64,000 nt of DNA. It comes from Fidelibacterota bacterium. GTDB taxonomy: Bacteria > Fidelibacterota > Marinisomatia > Marinisomatales > TCS55. The first letter of the stretch is position 1; every line of letters starts with the position of its first letter. Below, in pieces: positions 27,509 through 36,782 of the stretch. Below the pieces are notes generated by a model. That model searched no databases, was not told the origin of the DNA, and saw only the letters and a list, made by a program, of their open reading frames with translations. The translations under genes were made by a program, and so were the position numbers. The stretch spans positions 248,001-312,000 of the forward strand of contig SCKN01000002.1 of the NCBI GenBank assembly GCA_004124385.1, written 5' to 3'.

Positions 27509-28213
27509 TTATGATAGAAGTTGTTTGAGTATTTTTAATGATTTTAAATGGCGGCATGAATCAAAATGATATTCCAGATTTGCAGTTATATAATTACCGA
27601 TAACATGTCTATCCTTGGGTGTAACGCTTTGTTTAGATAATTCCTCTATGAATGAAGGATTATTAATATTCGCATGTATCAAAAATTCGAGAATATTACG
27701 ACTATTAGGACCACCATTTGGATCAGGAAGAACCATCCCTGGAAATTCCCGATCGGGCAAATGAGGTTGAAAACCCAACAATTTCAGTAGTCGTAATTCA
27801 AAATACCAGAAACACAAATTAAAATACTTTTCCTCACGGTGGAAAAAAGATAAAGTGGCTACCAGTTCATCAAACAAATCTTCATGAGTATCATAATCAG
27901 CAATTGTTTTATCAACAAGCTCAACCGTTACAAGTGCGTATGACAATCGTTTCAAATCATCTTGAAAGTGAATCCAGCTTTTTATAAAACTAACTTTTGA
28001 CAGGGTGTGTAAATCACGCATGGGCTTATAATACATGAGAACTTCAAGATAATTTGCCGGTTGAAAATAAGCACTTCTTGGGGATTTTTTTCGCTGTGCA
28101 CCGCGTACCATAATGCTGACTTTGCCATAATTCCGCGTAAAACAATGGGCAATTAGACTAGTGTCACCAAAAGGAAATCGTTTTAAAATAATAGCTGGAG
28201 TTTGAACGATCAT
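27509..28213 (-). CDS. recO: DNA repair protein RecO
   Basis: RecO helps load RecA on gapped DNA in the RecFOR pathway. The 234-aa protein has the N-terminal OB fold 'TPAIILKRFPFGDTSLIAHC' and 'GKVSIMVRGAQRKKS', then the helical C-terminal domain ('CFWYFELRLLKLLGFQPHL'). The four-cysteine zinc finger of many RecO proteins is absent; the region after 'FQPHLPDREF' lacks CxxC pairs. It lies just downstream of proS. Confidence 0.85.
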   Translation of the reverse strand: MIVQTPAIILKRFPFGDTSLIAHCFTRNYGKVSIMVRGAQRKKSPRSAYFQPANYLEVLMYYKPMRDLHTLSKVSFIKSWIHFQDDLKRLSYALVTVELVDKTIADYDTHEDLFDELVATLSFFHREEKYFNLCFWYFELRLLKLLGFQPHLPDREFPGMVLPDPNGGPNSRNILEFLIHANINNPSFIEELSKQSVTPKDRHVIGNYITANLEYHFDSCRHLKSLKILKQLLS

Positions 28214-28228
28214 GATGACCGTTATCGG

Positions 28229-29695
28229 TTAATACGCTTTTGCGTAAATAACTTCGTGTTTGGCGGGCTTACCAGAGTAAATACAGCTTAATCCCTCCGT
28301 TTGTTCATCAAAAGGTATGCAGCGGATGGTTGCTTTCGTTTCGTTTTTAATTGCTGTTTCCGTTACAGCATCTCCATCCCACCCGCAACGAACAAATCCG
28401 CCATTTGAAACAATATCTTTAAATTCATCATAACTGTTGATTGTATGCGTATTCTCATCTCTGAAATTTTTAGCTTGTTCAAACAAGCTTAATTGAATTT
28501 CATCTAATAGGGTTGGGATTTTATTTAATAAATCTTCTTTTCCGATGTTGAACTTTTCATTTGTATCCCTACGCACCAAAACAACTTGATTATTTTCTAC
28601 ATCACGAGGTCCCACTTCCATACGAATAGGAGCTCCCTTCATTTCCCATTCGTTAAATTTGAAACCAGGTGAATTATCCGACCAATCTTCATGCACACGA
28701 ACATTATTTTCCTTTAAACCAAATGTGATTGGCTCTATGAAATCTTTGACCAGTTTTTCATGGTCTTTGTTTCTTGCGATGGGAACAATAACCACTTGAT
28801 AGGGTGCAATTTTTGGTGGAAGGCGTAACCCTTTATCATCACCGTGCACCATGATAACTGCTCCGACCAACCGGGTGCTTATACCCCAACTGGTGGCATA
28901 CACATAGTCCTCTTTATTGTCTTTGGTTTGAAATGTAACATCAAATGCTTTGGCAAAATTCTGCCCAAGATAGTGGGACGTTCCCGCTTGTAATGAACGT
29001 TTGTCTCCCATCATTGCTTCTATACAATATGTTTTTTCTGCTCCTGCAAATTTTTCAGCCTCTGTTTTCAACCCTGTTAATACAGGTATAGCCAGAAAAT
29101 CTTCCGCAAGCTGACGATACAATTCCAAAATTAGTAGCGTTTCTTCTTCAGCTTCTTCTGCTGTTGCGTGAGCAGTGTGGCCTTCCTGCCAAAGAAATTC
29201 TGTGGTTCGTAAAAACAATCTGGTACGCATTTCCCAGCGTACAACATTTACCCATTGATTAATCAAAAGTGGAAGATCACGGTACGACTGAATCCATTTT
29301 TTATACATCGACCAAATTATGGTTTCTGAAGTAGGTCGAATAATAACCTCTTCTTCTAAACGAGATTCCGGATCGACAATAAGGCTCCCATCACTGTCCG
29401 TTTTCAGACGAGTGTGAGTTACAATAGCACATTCTTTGGCAAACCCTTCAATATGTTTTGCTTCCCTAGTAAAAAAGGATTTAGGAATAAACATGGGAAA
29501 ATACGCATTAACATGGCCCGTTTCTTTTATCATGCGGTCAAAAGATTCTTTTATATTATCCCATAAGGCAAAACCGTATGGTTTAATAACCATGGTTCCT
29601 TTTACGGGGCCATAATCAGCCAAGCCTGCTTTTATGACAACGTCTGTATACCAGGTTGAATAATCTTTGGATTGGGGTGTAACACCTTTTGACAT
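28229..29695 (-). CDS. proS: prolyl-tRNA synthetase, archaeal/eukaryotic-like type
   Basis: This class II synthetase charges tRNA-Pro. Motif 2-like 'NQWVNVVRWEMRTRLFLRTTEFLWQEGHTAH' and motif 3-like 'SWGISTRLVGAVIMVHGDDKGLRLPP' are complete. The C-terminal region with 'GFVRCGWDG' and 'GLSCIYSGKPAKHEVIYAKAY' belongs to the ProS type 3 (eukaryote/archaea-like) form that ends in tyrosine; the INS editing domain of the bacterial form is missing. I place the start at the ATG at 29695 (MSKGVTPQSKDYSTWYTDVV, about 488 aa), matching the family; an upstream ATG at 29749 would collide with the divergent gene. Confidence 0.93.
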   Translation of the reverse strand: MSKGVTPQSKDYSTWYTDVVIKAGLADYGPVKGTMVIKPYGFALWDNIKESFDRMIKETGHVNAYFPMFIPKSFFTREAKHIEGFAKECAIVTHTRLKTDSDGSLIVDPESRLEEEVIIRPTSETIIWSMYKKWIQSYRDLPLLINQWVNVVRWEMRTRLFLRTTEFLWQEGHTAHATAEEAEEETLLILELYRQLAEDFLAIPVLTGLKTEAEKFAGAEKTYCIEAMMGDKRSLQAGTSHYLGQNFAKAFDVTFQTKDNKEDYVYATSWGISTRLVGAVIMVHGDDKGLRLPPKIAPYQVVIVPIARNKDHEKLVKDFIEPITFGLKENNVRVHEDWSDNSPGFKFNEWEMKGAPIRMEVGPRDVENNQVVLVRRDTNEKFNIGKEDLLNKIPTLLDEIQLSLFEQAKNFRDENTHTINSYDEFKDIVSNGGFVRCGWDGDAVTETAIKNETKATIRCIPFDEQTEGLSCIYSGKPAKHEVIYAKAY

Positions 29696-29773
29696 ATTGA
29701 TTGTTCTTATAAAATTTGAGGGTGAAATTACCGGGGTTCGTTGGGGCAATCAAACTGTTTGTTCTGGAGTTAT

Positions 29774-30520
29774 ATGATTATCAATGCTGAATTAAAACAT
29801 ATTCGTTCGTTGCACAAGAGCAAAGGTCGCTTAGCCCATGGTCAATATATTATTGAAGGGCGCCGGTTATTTAAAGAAGTAATACTTACAAATGGACCTT
29901 TACATCTGGCCTATTATACGGATACGTTTCAAAATAATTTTCCAACTATGGTTGACGATATTACAAAAATGTGTCCGGCTAAAAAGATAACTGCAGCTGA
30001 AATGAAAACAGTTTCAGCAACGGAAACACCCTCAGGCATTTTGGGCATCTGTATCATTCCTGACTATCAAAAATCAAAAATTATAGTAAAAGAAAATTCG
30101 CTTTTTCTGGACAATATTTCTGACCCGGGAAATATGGGAACACTTTTACGTACAGCTGCATGGTTTGGAATAAACCATATATTTTTAACAAGAGATTGCG
30201 TGGATGTTTATAATCCTAAAGTAGTACGGGGTGGCATGGGAGCTCATTTTAATATCACTGCTAATGTAGACGCGGATATAAAACAATTTACATCAACACA
30301 TTCAATCATTGCCGCTGACCAAGATGGTAAAGATTTAACACACCTTTCACTTTCAACTCCATGGGTGCTGGTATTAGGAAGTGAAGCCCATGGGATTTCT
30401 AAAAATACTCGTGAATACATTAAATACTTTATCGCTATTCCCCGTTTAGGATCAGGAGAATCTTTGAATGTGGCTGTGGCCGGAGGAGTGTTGATATCCA
30501 AGCTGACATCAATCAATTAA
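29774..30520 (+). CDS. TrmH/SpoU family 2'-O-methyltransferase for RNA
   Basis: This 248-aa (from the ATG at 29774) SPOUT methyltransferase acts on rRNA or tRNA ribose. Its three motifs are clear: 'LFLDNISDPGNMGTLLRTAA', 'WVLVLGSEAHGIS' and 'IAIPRLGSGESLNVAVAGGV', which form the knotted SAM site. The N-terminal SpoU substrate-binding region ('HIRSLHKSKGRLAHGQYIIE') is present. A GGAG sequence before 29774 supports this start rather than an upstream in-frame ATG at 29741. Target nucleotide unknown. Confidence 0.9.
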   Translation: MIINAELKHIRSLHKSKGRLAHGQYIIEGRRLFKEVILTNGPLHLAYYTDTFQNNFPTMVDDITKMCPAKKITAAEMKTVSATETPSGILGICIIPDYQKSKIIVKENSLFLDNISDPGNMGTLLRTAAWFGINHIFLTRDCVDVYNPKVVRGGMGAHFNITANVDADIKQFTSTHSIIAADQDGKDLTHLSLSTPWVLVLGSEAHGISKNTREYIKYFIAIPRLGSGESLNVAVAGGVLISKLTSIN

Positions 30521-30524
30521 AAAA

Positions 30525-30548
30525 GCCCCGAAAGTATCGGGGCCTTTT
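30525..30548 (+). terminator. intrinsic terminator after trmH/spoU gene
   Basis: A GCCCCGA/TCGGGGC hairpin with a five-base loop and A-rich upstream and T-rich downstream flanks lies immediately after the stop codon of the methyltransferase gene on the plus strand. Confidence 0.9.
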
Positions 30549-30719
30549 CAAGCGCTGGTTTGAATTATTTTTAGTATAAATAGCGCCCCAAAACATATAT
30601 ATGCTTTACTATCGAAAACAACATAAAATACAAGGAGACTTTGCATTTAGGAAGTCTTGCAGTAATTTTTTGGTATATGAATTCAACGGAAAACGACCCT
30701 TTACCGAGCGAACCCTACA

Positions 30720-31523
30720 ATGAACCGTACTTTAACTACAAAAAATGTTTTTGGAATTGTAATACTGTCAGTGTTTTCAGCGCTGGTGGTAGGTACTGTT
30801 ATTGCCTCCGTGGGATTCATTTACCATCCAGAAAATGATAACCAGGTAACTAATTTTCTGGCTTTGTTTATCGGGCAGGGATTTATGATTGTCCCCCTAC
30901 TTTTATTTTTAATCGCCCGAAAAGAGTCACTTGTTGACCGCTTGCGATTACAGCGCTTATCTTTACCTATCGTTCTTGCAACTCTAGTCCTATCGTTTGG
31001 TATAATAATTGCGGTGGATGAATTTGATCGAATAGCCAGTTTATTATTCACACCCCCGGAATATCTAGATCAATTGGGTTACATGCTCAAGTTCGATTCA
31101 TTCAATATGGCGATATTCTTGATATTCGGAATTGTAATATTAGCACCACTCGGGGAAGAGTTATTATTCAGAGGTTTTCTCCAGCAATTTCTCGAAGAAC
31201 ACTGGCAAGACATCACTCGAGCTATATTAGTAACAAGTTTATTTTTCGCCGTCATTCACTTAAATCCATTTTGGTTAATTCAAATATATTTACTAGGTGT
31301 CCTACTTGGTTATCTCGCTTGGCGAACTGGGTCTATTTGGGCTAGTTTTATCCTCCATGCAGCAAATAATTTGATGGCTTTGTTATTCACAAACTACAAT
31401 GAATCTTTAGATGGCTTCTATACTTGGAATGGCCATGTAGCTCCTTGGATATTACTCCTTGGAATCGGATGTATATATTTTGGTTTTAACTGGTTGAATT
31501 CAATCACGAAGGTACGCTCATGA
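30720..31523 (+). CDS. CPBP family intramembrane metalloprotease
   Basis: This 267-aa protein with about eight hydrophobic segments has the three CPBP (CAAX protease/Abi) motifs: 'GEELLFRGFL' with E146, E147 and R151; 'FFAVIHLNPF' with H180; and 'SFILHAANNLMA' with H213 and N217. Family roles include prenyl-protein processing and bacteriocin self-immunity; the substrate here is unknown. An overlapping frame upstream (from 30676) reads MNSTENDPLPSEPYNEPYF without a stop and would join this frame if one A were removed near 30735, so the true N-terminus may be longer. It heads the run to 36782; mgtE starts 4 bases before its end. Confidence 0.87.
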   Translation: MNRTLTTKNVFGIVILSVFSALVVGTVIASVGFIYHPENDNQVTNFLALFIGQGFMIVPLLLFLIARKESLVDRLRLQRLSLPIVLATLVLSFGIIIAVDEFDRIASLLFTPPEYLDQLGYMLKFDSFNMAIFLIFGIVILAPLGEELLFRGFLQQFLEEHWQDITRAILVTSLFFAVIHLNPFWLIQIYLLGVLLGYLAWRTGSIWASFILHAANNLMALLFTNYNESLDGFYTWNGHVAPWILLLGIGCIYFGFNWLNSITKVRS

Positions 31524-32893
31524 AACAACAAATGTTCGAACGTGAGATTCATGTATTGCGAAATACTTTTCGCCGGCTTTTGCGTCGACACGCCCGCACC
31601 AACTTGATTAAACTTATTGAAAAGACTCACCCTGCGGATATGGCGATGCTTTTCCGATATTTTGTTGATAGTGAGCAAGATCAACTTTTTGCAATGATGC
31701 GTCCCCATGAGCATACCGGTGAATTCATGACAGAGTTGGATGAATCCATCCTGCAAAATCTTTTAGCAGACGTTTCCCCAGATCGTATTGTCGAATTAAT
31801 TGATCCAATTAGCGCCAGTGATCAGGCTGAAATTGTGAATCTTCTTCCGGACGAACAAGCACAAGATGTTATTCATTTATTAAAAAAGGAAGAAGCAGAA
31901 GAGCTTGAAGAAATATTGGCTTATCCTGATGATAGTGCCGGTTCTTTGATGTATACAGATGTATTTACTCTTCATGAAGAAACATCCGCCAAAGAGGCTA
32001 TCTCAGCTCTTCAGCATGAAGATGCTGCAGAAATGGTTTTTTACCTATATGTCACAAATGACGCAAATCAATTAACCGGCATTATTTCTCTGCGTGACTT
32101 AGTAACAACCTCTCCCGATACAATGTTAAAAGATATGATGATCAGGAAAGTGCATACTGTTTATCCTGATACAGATCAGGAAGAAGTTGCACAAATTGTA
32201 TCACAGTATAATTATCTTGCAGTGCCGGTTGTTGACCATGATGAAAATCTTTTAGGTATTGTGACCGTTGATGATGTGGTTGATGTTATTCGAGAAGAAG
32301 CGACTGAAGATTTCTTAAAAATGGCTGGTGTGGGAAAAGATCGGGAAATATTACTGAAATCTTCATGGGAAAATGCAAAAAGCCGCTTTCCGTGGCTGTT
32401 CGCCAGTTGGATAGGAGGTGTTGCGGCTGCAACAATAATCGGGTTATACGAAAACCTTTTAGAAACCACACTAATATTGGCTGCTTTTATTCCTGTTATT
32501 ATTGGTATGGGTGGAAATATCGGCACGCAAACATCTACGATTATTGTTCGCGGATTAGCTACCGGCAGGGTAAATGTGGGCAACAATATGAAAATATTAT
32601 TCAAGGAAATTCGAGTTGGTCTTATTCTAGGACTGCTCTACGGAGTATTGCTGGGACTATTTACTTACACTCGGTTTATGGATTTGTCGCCGTATCTTGG
32701 AATTATTGTTGGATTGAGTATTTCTATTTCTATGTTAATTGCAACAACAATAGGCGCTTTTGTACCACTATTTCTTAACAAACTCGAAATAGATCCCGCA
32801 GTAGCAACCGGCCCTTTTGTTACAACCAGTATTGATATTGTAGGTGTTACCCTTTACTTCCTGATTGCTTCATTTTTCCTTCCTTTGGGATGA
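31520..32893 (+). CDS. mgtE: magnesium transporter MgtE
   Basis: MgtE is a homodimeric, Mg-gated channel for Mg2+ uptake. The 457-aa protein has the N domain (about 15-130, alpha-solenoid 'VELIDPISASDQAEIVNLLP'), two CBS domains ('MYTDVFTLHEETSAKEAISA' and 'VAQIVSQYNYLAVPVVDHDE'), then five membrane helices. The latter include the ion pathway region 'GMGGNIGTQTSTIIVRGLAT' and 'DPAVATGPFVTTSIDIVGV'. The length is standard. It overlaps both neighbours by 4 bases. Confidence 0.95.
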   Translation: MKQQMFEREIHVLRNTFRRLLRRHARTNLIKLIEKTHPADMAMLFRYFVDSEQDQLFAMMRPHEHTGEFMTELDESILQNLLADVSPDRIVELIDPISASDQAEIVNLLPDEQAQDVIHLLKKEEAEELEEILAYPDDSAGSLMYTDVFTLHEETSAKEAISALQHEDAAEMVFYLYVTNDANQLTGIISLRDLVTTSPDTMLKDMMIRKVHTVYPDTDQEEVAQIVSQYNYLAVPVVDHDENLLGIVTVDDVVDVIREEATEDFLKMAGVGKDREILLKSSWENAKSRFPWLFASWIGGVAAATIIGLYENLLETTLILAAFIPVIIGMGGNIGTQTSTIIVRGLATGRVNVGNNMKILFKEIRVGLILGLLYGVLLGLFTYTRFMDLSPYLGIIVGLSISISMLIATTIGAFVPLFLNKLEIDPAVATGPFVTTSIDIVGVTLYFLIASFFLPLG

Positions 32894-33996
32894 ATCTTTT
32901 ATTCTTTGCCCTGACAATCAGTCTGGGTGTTTACATTCTTTTTGTACTCTTTTTTCTTACAGGGTTACGTCGAATCAAAACCAGTGAAAATAATTTTACA
33001 GATTGGCCAACCGTTGCCATTGTAATCGCCGCCAGAAACGAAGAAGAAAATTTGACACATATTCTAGAAGATTTAACTCATCTGGATTATCCAAATGAAT
33101 TGCTGGATATTGTGATTGCCGATGACCGTTCAACAGATAATTCTTGGTCGATGATACAACATTATTCGGAACAATATGAATATATACACGGTGTTCAAAT
33201 AAACGAAAAATCATCAATAATGACACCAAAAAAACATGCATTAACAACAGCAATTGAAAAATCTAAAGGAGAGTATATTTTAACGACAGACGCTGATTGT
33301 CGTATTCCCCGAAGGTGGGTTAAAAGTATGGTTAATTATTTGCATGGCGATGTGGGTATTGTTGTGGGCTCATCCAGTATTGATGCTCAAAAGAACTCAT
33401 CATTTTATCATTATCAACTTGTAGATTTTTTAGCATTAGTGGCGGCAAATGCCGGTGTTATTGGGTGGGGATTTTGTTGGACAGGATCTGGGCAAAACCT
33501 TGCTTATAAGCGAAAATTATTTGAGAAAATAGATGGTTTTAATCCGGTGCGTGAGCGCATTTCAGGTGATGATGTTTATCTGGTTCAAACGATTGGAAAA
33601 AAATATGGGTGTGCATTTAATCAAGATTCCGACAGTTTTATTAAAACCAGACCTTCTTTGTCCATAAGGCAGTTTATAAGTCAGCGCATCCGTTGGTCTT
33701 CTAATTCCAGGCTCGCATCCAAGATTGATCTTTTTTTCCTTTTATTTTTGTTCAATGCATTTGTGATGAATTCAACCATTCTTATGGGTCTTTTTACATC
33801 AAGTGTATATTCAATTCTGCCTATGATTATTGGTCTAAAGTTTGTAGGTGATGCACTTGTGATATATGCAGGTGCGGGCAAATTTCATCTTACTTTTCCA
33901 TCTATCATTTTCATTCTTTGGAGCATCTTACAGCCCTTTTATATACCTTTTATTGGGCTGGCGGGATTAGTAGGCAGGTTCAAATGGAAACCATAA
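32890..33996 (+). CDS. glycosyltransferase family 2, membrane-bound (processive type)
   Basis: This 368-aa protein begins with a membrane helix (about 1-24). A GT-A domain follows, containing 'AIVIAARNEEENL', 'VIADDRSTDNS', the DxD-type 'TTDADCRIPR' and 'FQ/QRIRW' as 'FISQRIRWSSNS'. Two or three C-terminal helices end it ('FLLFLFNAFVMNSTILMGLF'). This layout is that of processive glycosyltransferases such as those making glycolipids or polysaccharides, though product identity is unknown. It is coupled to mgtE upstream and shares TAATG with the next gene. Confidence 0.87.
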   Translation: MNLLFFALTISLGVYILFVLFFLTGLRRIKTSENNFTDWPTVAIVIAARNEEENLTHILEDLTHLDYPNELLDIVIADDRSTDNSWSMIQHYSEQYEYIHGVQINEKSSIMTPKKHALTTAIEKSKGEYILTTDADCRIPRRWVKSMVNYLHGDVGIVVGSSSIDAQKNSSFYHYQLVDFLALVAANAGVIGWGFCWTGSGQNLAYKRKLFEKIDGFNPVRERISGDDVYLVQTIGKKYGCAFNQDSDSFIKTRPSLSIRQFISQRIRWSSNSRLASKIDLFFLLFLFNAFVMNSTILMGLFTSSVYSILPMIIGLKFVGDALVIYAGAGKFHLTFPSIIFILWSILQPFYIPFIGLAGLVGRFKWKP

Positions 33997-34688
33997 TGAA
34001 ACGATTGCTGTATATCCTTTTTTTATGTTTTTGGTTTATCCATGCGCAAGACTACAAAATTACCTTTTTTGGACTGCCCGCTGTGGATGTAAACATGGCT
34101 GTGGATGTAAATAAAATCAATTTTAGCGTCCAAACAGTTGGTTTAATTAATTTAATTTGGCCAACAGAAAATCAATATACCGTTACGTATAATTCCTCCC
34201 ATTTTGGCTTGCTTAATTATGAAAAAAAAATAAAGCAGGGCACAAATAAGTACAAATTAGCTGCAGCTTATTATCCGGAAGACAGTACACTTCATTATGA
34301 GCAAACAACTCTTAAGCGAGTGCCTGAAATACAAACAATATTTACTCTATTGGCTCGTGTACAAAAAGAATCAGTTGAAGCGTTGGATACTAAATGGTTT
34401 CCAATGGATCATGATGGCGAATTGTTTTCTGCGCGATTTCTTTGGGCGGACACAAGCACAATTTCTATAGCAAACAGCACTATTCTTTGTGATCATTACC
34501 GGCTGGACATCAAAGCTCAAGATGATGTAACATCTACACCTGAGCAATCAGACTATTTTATGAATAATATCGTTTCACCAGAAGCTGTTCGCCAAATATG
34601 GGTCGAAAAAAATGGTTTACGCCGAATCATACAGGCAACCGTAAATATTTATGGAATAAAAATTATTGCGAAAATTGATCATGTCTAA
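33996..34688 (+). CDS. exported protein, DUF3108-like
   Basis: This 230-aa protein has a signal peptide ('LLYILFLCFWFIHA', residues 3-16) and a beta-rich body. The pattern 'FFGLPAVDVNMAVDVNKINF', 'YTVTYNSSHFGLLNYEKKI', 'CDHYRLDI' and 'IWVEKNGLRRIIQATVNIYG' fits DUF3108, a periplasmic family of unknown function related to lipoprotein-carrier-like folds. I chose the ATG at 33996, which overlaps the glycosyltransferase stop; an earlier in-frame ATG at 33918 would lie inside that gene. Confidence 0.65.
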   Translation: MKRLLYILFLCFWFIHAQDYKITFFGLPAVDVNMAVDVNKINFSVQTVGLINLIWPTENQYTVTYNSSHFGLLNYEKKIKQGTNKYKLAAAYYPEDSTLHYEQTTLKRVPEIQTIFTLLARVQKESVEALDTKWFPMDHDGELFSARFLWADTSTISIANSTILCDHYRLDIKAQDDVTSTPEQSDYFMNNIVSPEAVRQIWVEKNGLRRIIQATVNIYGIKIIAKIDHV

Positions 34689-35064
34689 AACAGTTTTTTC
34701 CCGCAATTATAAAAAACATATTATTATTTGGCTGTTGATTGCTATTTTTATAGCAGTGGCTCTCAAATTAGGCATTGATGAAAAAATTATTGTGTTTGTA
34801 ACATTGATTTTGGGAGTCTTTACACAGCTATTTGTCGGATTGGGTGCGCTGATTGCGATGATACCTTTTATAGGTCCATTAATCATTAAAGTTTTGGCGA
34901 TTCCTTTTTTCTGGCTTTTGAATGGTTTGGGTTACTTTGTTAGCATAATAGCTATTAAAAAAGGATATTCCGGTGAATTCATGAAATCCCGGGTACTAAC
35001 ACTCGCACTATTAGTTGGTATTGTTGTGGGTTATGTAATTGGACACATTATTCCCTTAAGGTAA
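34681..35064 (+). CDS. small membrane protein, unknown
   Basis: This 127-aa protein (from the ATG at 34681) has four hydrophobic segments ('IIIWLLIAIFIAVALKLGI', 'IIVFVTLILGVFTQLFV', 'ALIAMIPFIGPLIIKVLAIP', 'LTLALLVGIVVGYVIGHI'). No family is recognised. Its start overlaps the DUF3108-like gene by 8 bases and the next gene begins 4 bases after its end, so it is part of the 30720-36782 unit. A role beside the DUF3108-like protein and membrane glycosyltransferase is guesswork. Confidence 0.7.
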   Translation: MSKTVFSRNYKKHIIIWLLIAIFIAVALKLGIDEKIIVFVTLILGVFTQLFVGLGALIAMIPFIGPLIIKVLAIPFFWLLNGLGYFVSIIAIKKGYSGEFMKSRVLTLALLVGIVVGYVIGHIIPLR

Positions 35065-35068
35065 AAAG

Positions 35069-35503
35069 ATGGAAATCCTCATATTGCAAGGTCCCAACAT
35101 TAATCTAATTGGCGTAGAGTCTTCAAAAGTTGGTGAACGGGTAACATTAGATAAAATTAATAAAGGGTTACGTGTCCATTCTCATGGCGTTGACAGTGCA
35201 ATTCAACTTCAATTTTTGCAAACTCACAAAGCAGAAAAAGCTATTTCATTTATTCAGCGGAATCGCAAAAAAGCACAGGGTATTATTTTTGCTCCTGCAG
35301 CATGGGGACTTTATGAATATTCAATTTTAGATACGTTAAAATTATCTGAATTACCCTGCGTTCAAATTTTGTTAGATGAAAATTATGGTTCGTTGGATGA
35401 ATCTGATTCCATTTATACAACTGTATGCAAAGAAACTATTACGGCACATCCCTTCAAAGCGTTCATTGACGCTTTTGATATATTATTAAAACATCTTTCT
35501 TAA
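35069..35503 (+). CDS. type II 3-dehydroquinase-fold protein lacking catalytic residues
   Basis: This 144-aa protein opens with 'EILILQGPNINLIGVESSKV', the hallmark of type II dehydroquinate dehydratase (AroQ), and has its length and order of strands. The residues AroQ uses for catalysis are changed. The YG loop tyrosine is missing ('SSKVGERVTLD'), the NHEG motif reads THKA (52-55), the 'NPGAYTHTS' segment reads 'APAAWGLYE', and the HLSN loop reads 'LLDENYG'. It is therefore probably not a dehydratase. It may bind a ligand or partner in the M23/glycosyltransferase run, or be degenerating. Frame and codon use look intact, so it appears to be maintained. Confidence 0.75.
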   Translation: MEILILQGPNINLIGVESSKVGERVTLDKINKGLRVHSHGVDSAIQLQFLQTHKAEKAISFIQRNRKKAQGIIFAPAAWGLYEYSILDTLKLSELPCVQILLDENYGSLDESDSIYTTVCKETITAHPFKAFIDAFDILLKHLS

Positions 35504-35513
35504 AAAACTACCT

Positions 35514-36782
35514 TTGATCTTTAGAGCAGAATCAAATTATACCCTTGTGCTTACAATCATTGTTTGGATGATTGGTTGTGCGCCACCCCCACCCCAACCA
35601 ATCACACTTCCTAATGCTGTTGCTTCAAAAGACAGCGTCATTGTTGAGCCAGTTGTTCCTCAAGAAATAATATCTGTTATTAGCGATACTGTTGAAATAA
35701 TGAATTTTGACAAAGATACTCTAACAATAGGTGAGGCCGTTAAATCCGTTATTATTGAAACTGTTGCGCCTGTTGCAAAAGAAATTATTGAACCAACGAT
35801 TGTGATTAAAATCATCCCTCAATTAAATACATCAAACGATGGATCTCAAATTACGTTTATTTTACCAGCTGAAATCAGCGCTGAACATCTTCAGTTTATT
35901 GATGAGTCTCTTAACGATATCTCTGAAAAGGCCATACAACATATTTTAAACGATTCTATACAGGACGATTCGTTATCTCATTTAATAAATCACATAATTG
36001 TTAAAGATTATGAATCGAATATCCCGAGTTATGAGTTTGTTTCTGCAGACATTAGTGGCGACTCGCTTATCATTCAATATGAACTGAACAAACCGTTTAT
36101 ACATCAAATAATTAAACCATATTTGGATGCTTACGGATATCCAGAACAAAAATCAATTGTGCCGCTATTCACAAAAGACCATCAACCGCCTACATTTGAA
36201 ACAGTGGCTGATTTATCACTTATTTTACCTTGTGAGGGCATATCCGTCCCTACCCAGGCGTTGTTATTGCCTAACGCCCCAAGGAGCTATAGACATGGAA
36301 TTCATCGTGGTATCGATTTTTACGTAAACTGGGGTTCGCCTGTTCGAGCTGCGGCTGGCGGAACCGTTGTTCGGGCGGATCATCATTATAAAGAATTGCC
36401 GGCGGAATTCAGGAAGAAACTCTTGGCGGAAGCCAAACGATTAGGTCATACTCCATCTGATGTATTTGAACATGCGTTGGTTGGACAAGCAATCTATATT
36501 GACCATGGATTCGATCTTGTGCCTGGTTACAGAGCTTATTCTATTTATGCCCACTTATCTCATATTAATCCAGAAATAATGCCAGGAACAGTTGTTAATG
36601 CTGGAGATTTAATTGGTCTATCGGGAAACAGCGGAACAGAACCCAGTACACTGGGAACGCGTAAAGGCGCTCATCTCCATTGGGAGTTAATTTTACAAGA
36701 TGCCGGGGGAGAATATTATTTGGGGCAGGGCTTCAATAGCAAAGACTTATACAGTCAACTATTAAAAATCTTCAGCGAATAA
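35514..36782 (+). CDS. M23 family metallopeptidase, membrane-anchored or lipoprotein
   Basis: This 422-aa protein is read from a TTG start at 35514, ten bases after the previous gene; no better ATG precedes the export signal 'LVLTIIVWMIGCAPPPP', which has a rough lipobox ending at Cys22. A long variable region (25-240) with Val/Ile/Glu-rich segments leads to the M23 domain. There 'HRGIDFYVNWGSPVRAAAGG' gives H264 and D268, and 'AHLHWELIL' gives the HxH pair at 387-389, the zinc and catalytic residues of LytM-type endopeptidases. It would cut peptidoglycan crosslinks. The end overlaps the convergent PPIase gene by 21 bases. Confidence 0.85.
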   Translation: MIFRAESNYTLVLTIIVWMIGCAPPPPQPITLPNAVASKDSVIVEPVVPQEIISVISDTVEIMNFDKDTLTIGEAVKSVIIETVAPVAKEIIEPTIVIKIIPQLNTSNDGSQITFILPAEISAEHLQFIDESLNDISEKAIQHILNDSIQDDSLSHLINHIIVKDYESNIPSYEFVSADISGDSLIIQYELNKPFIHQIIKPYLDAYGYPEQKSIVPLFTKDHQPPTFETVADLSLILPCEGISVPTQALLLPNAPRSYRHGIHRGIDFYVNWGSPVRAAAGGTVVRADHHYKELPAEFRKKLLAEAKRLGHTPSDVFEHALVGQAIYIDHGFDLVPGYRAYSIYAHLSHINPEIMPGTVVNAGDLIGLSGNSGTEPSTLGTRKGAHLHWELILQDAGGEYYLGQGFNSKDLYSQLLKIFSE

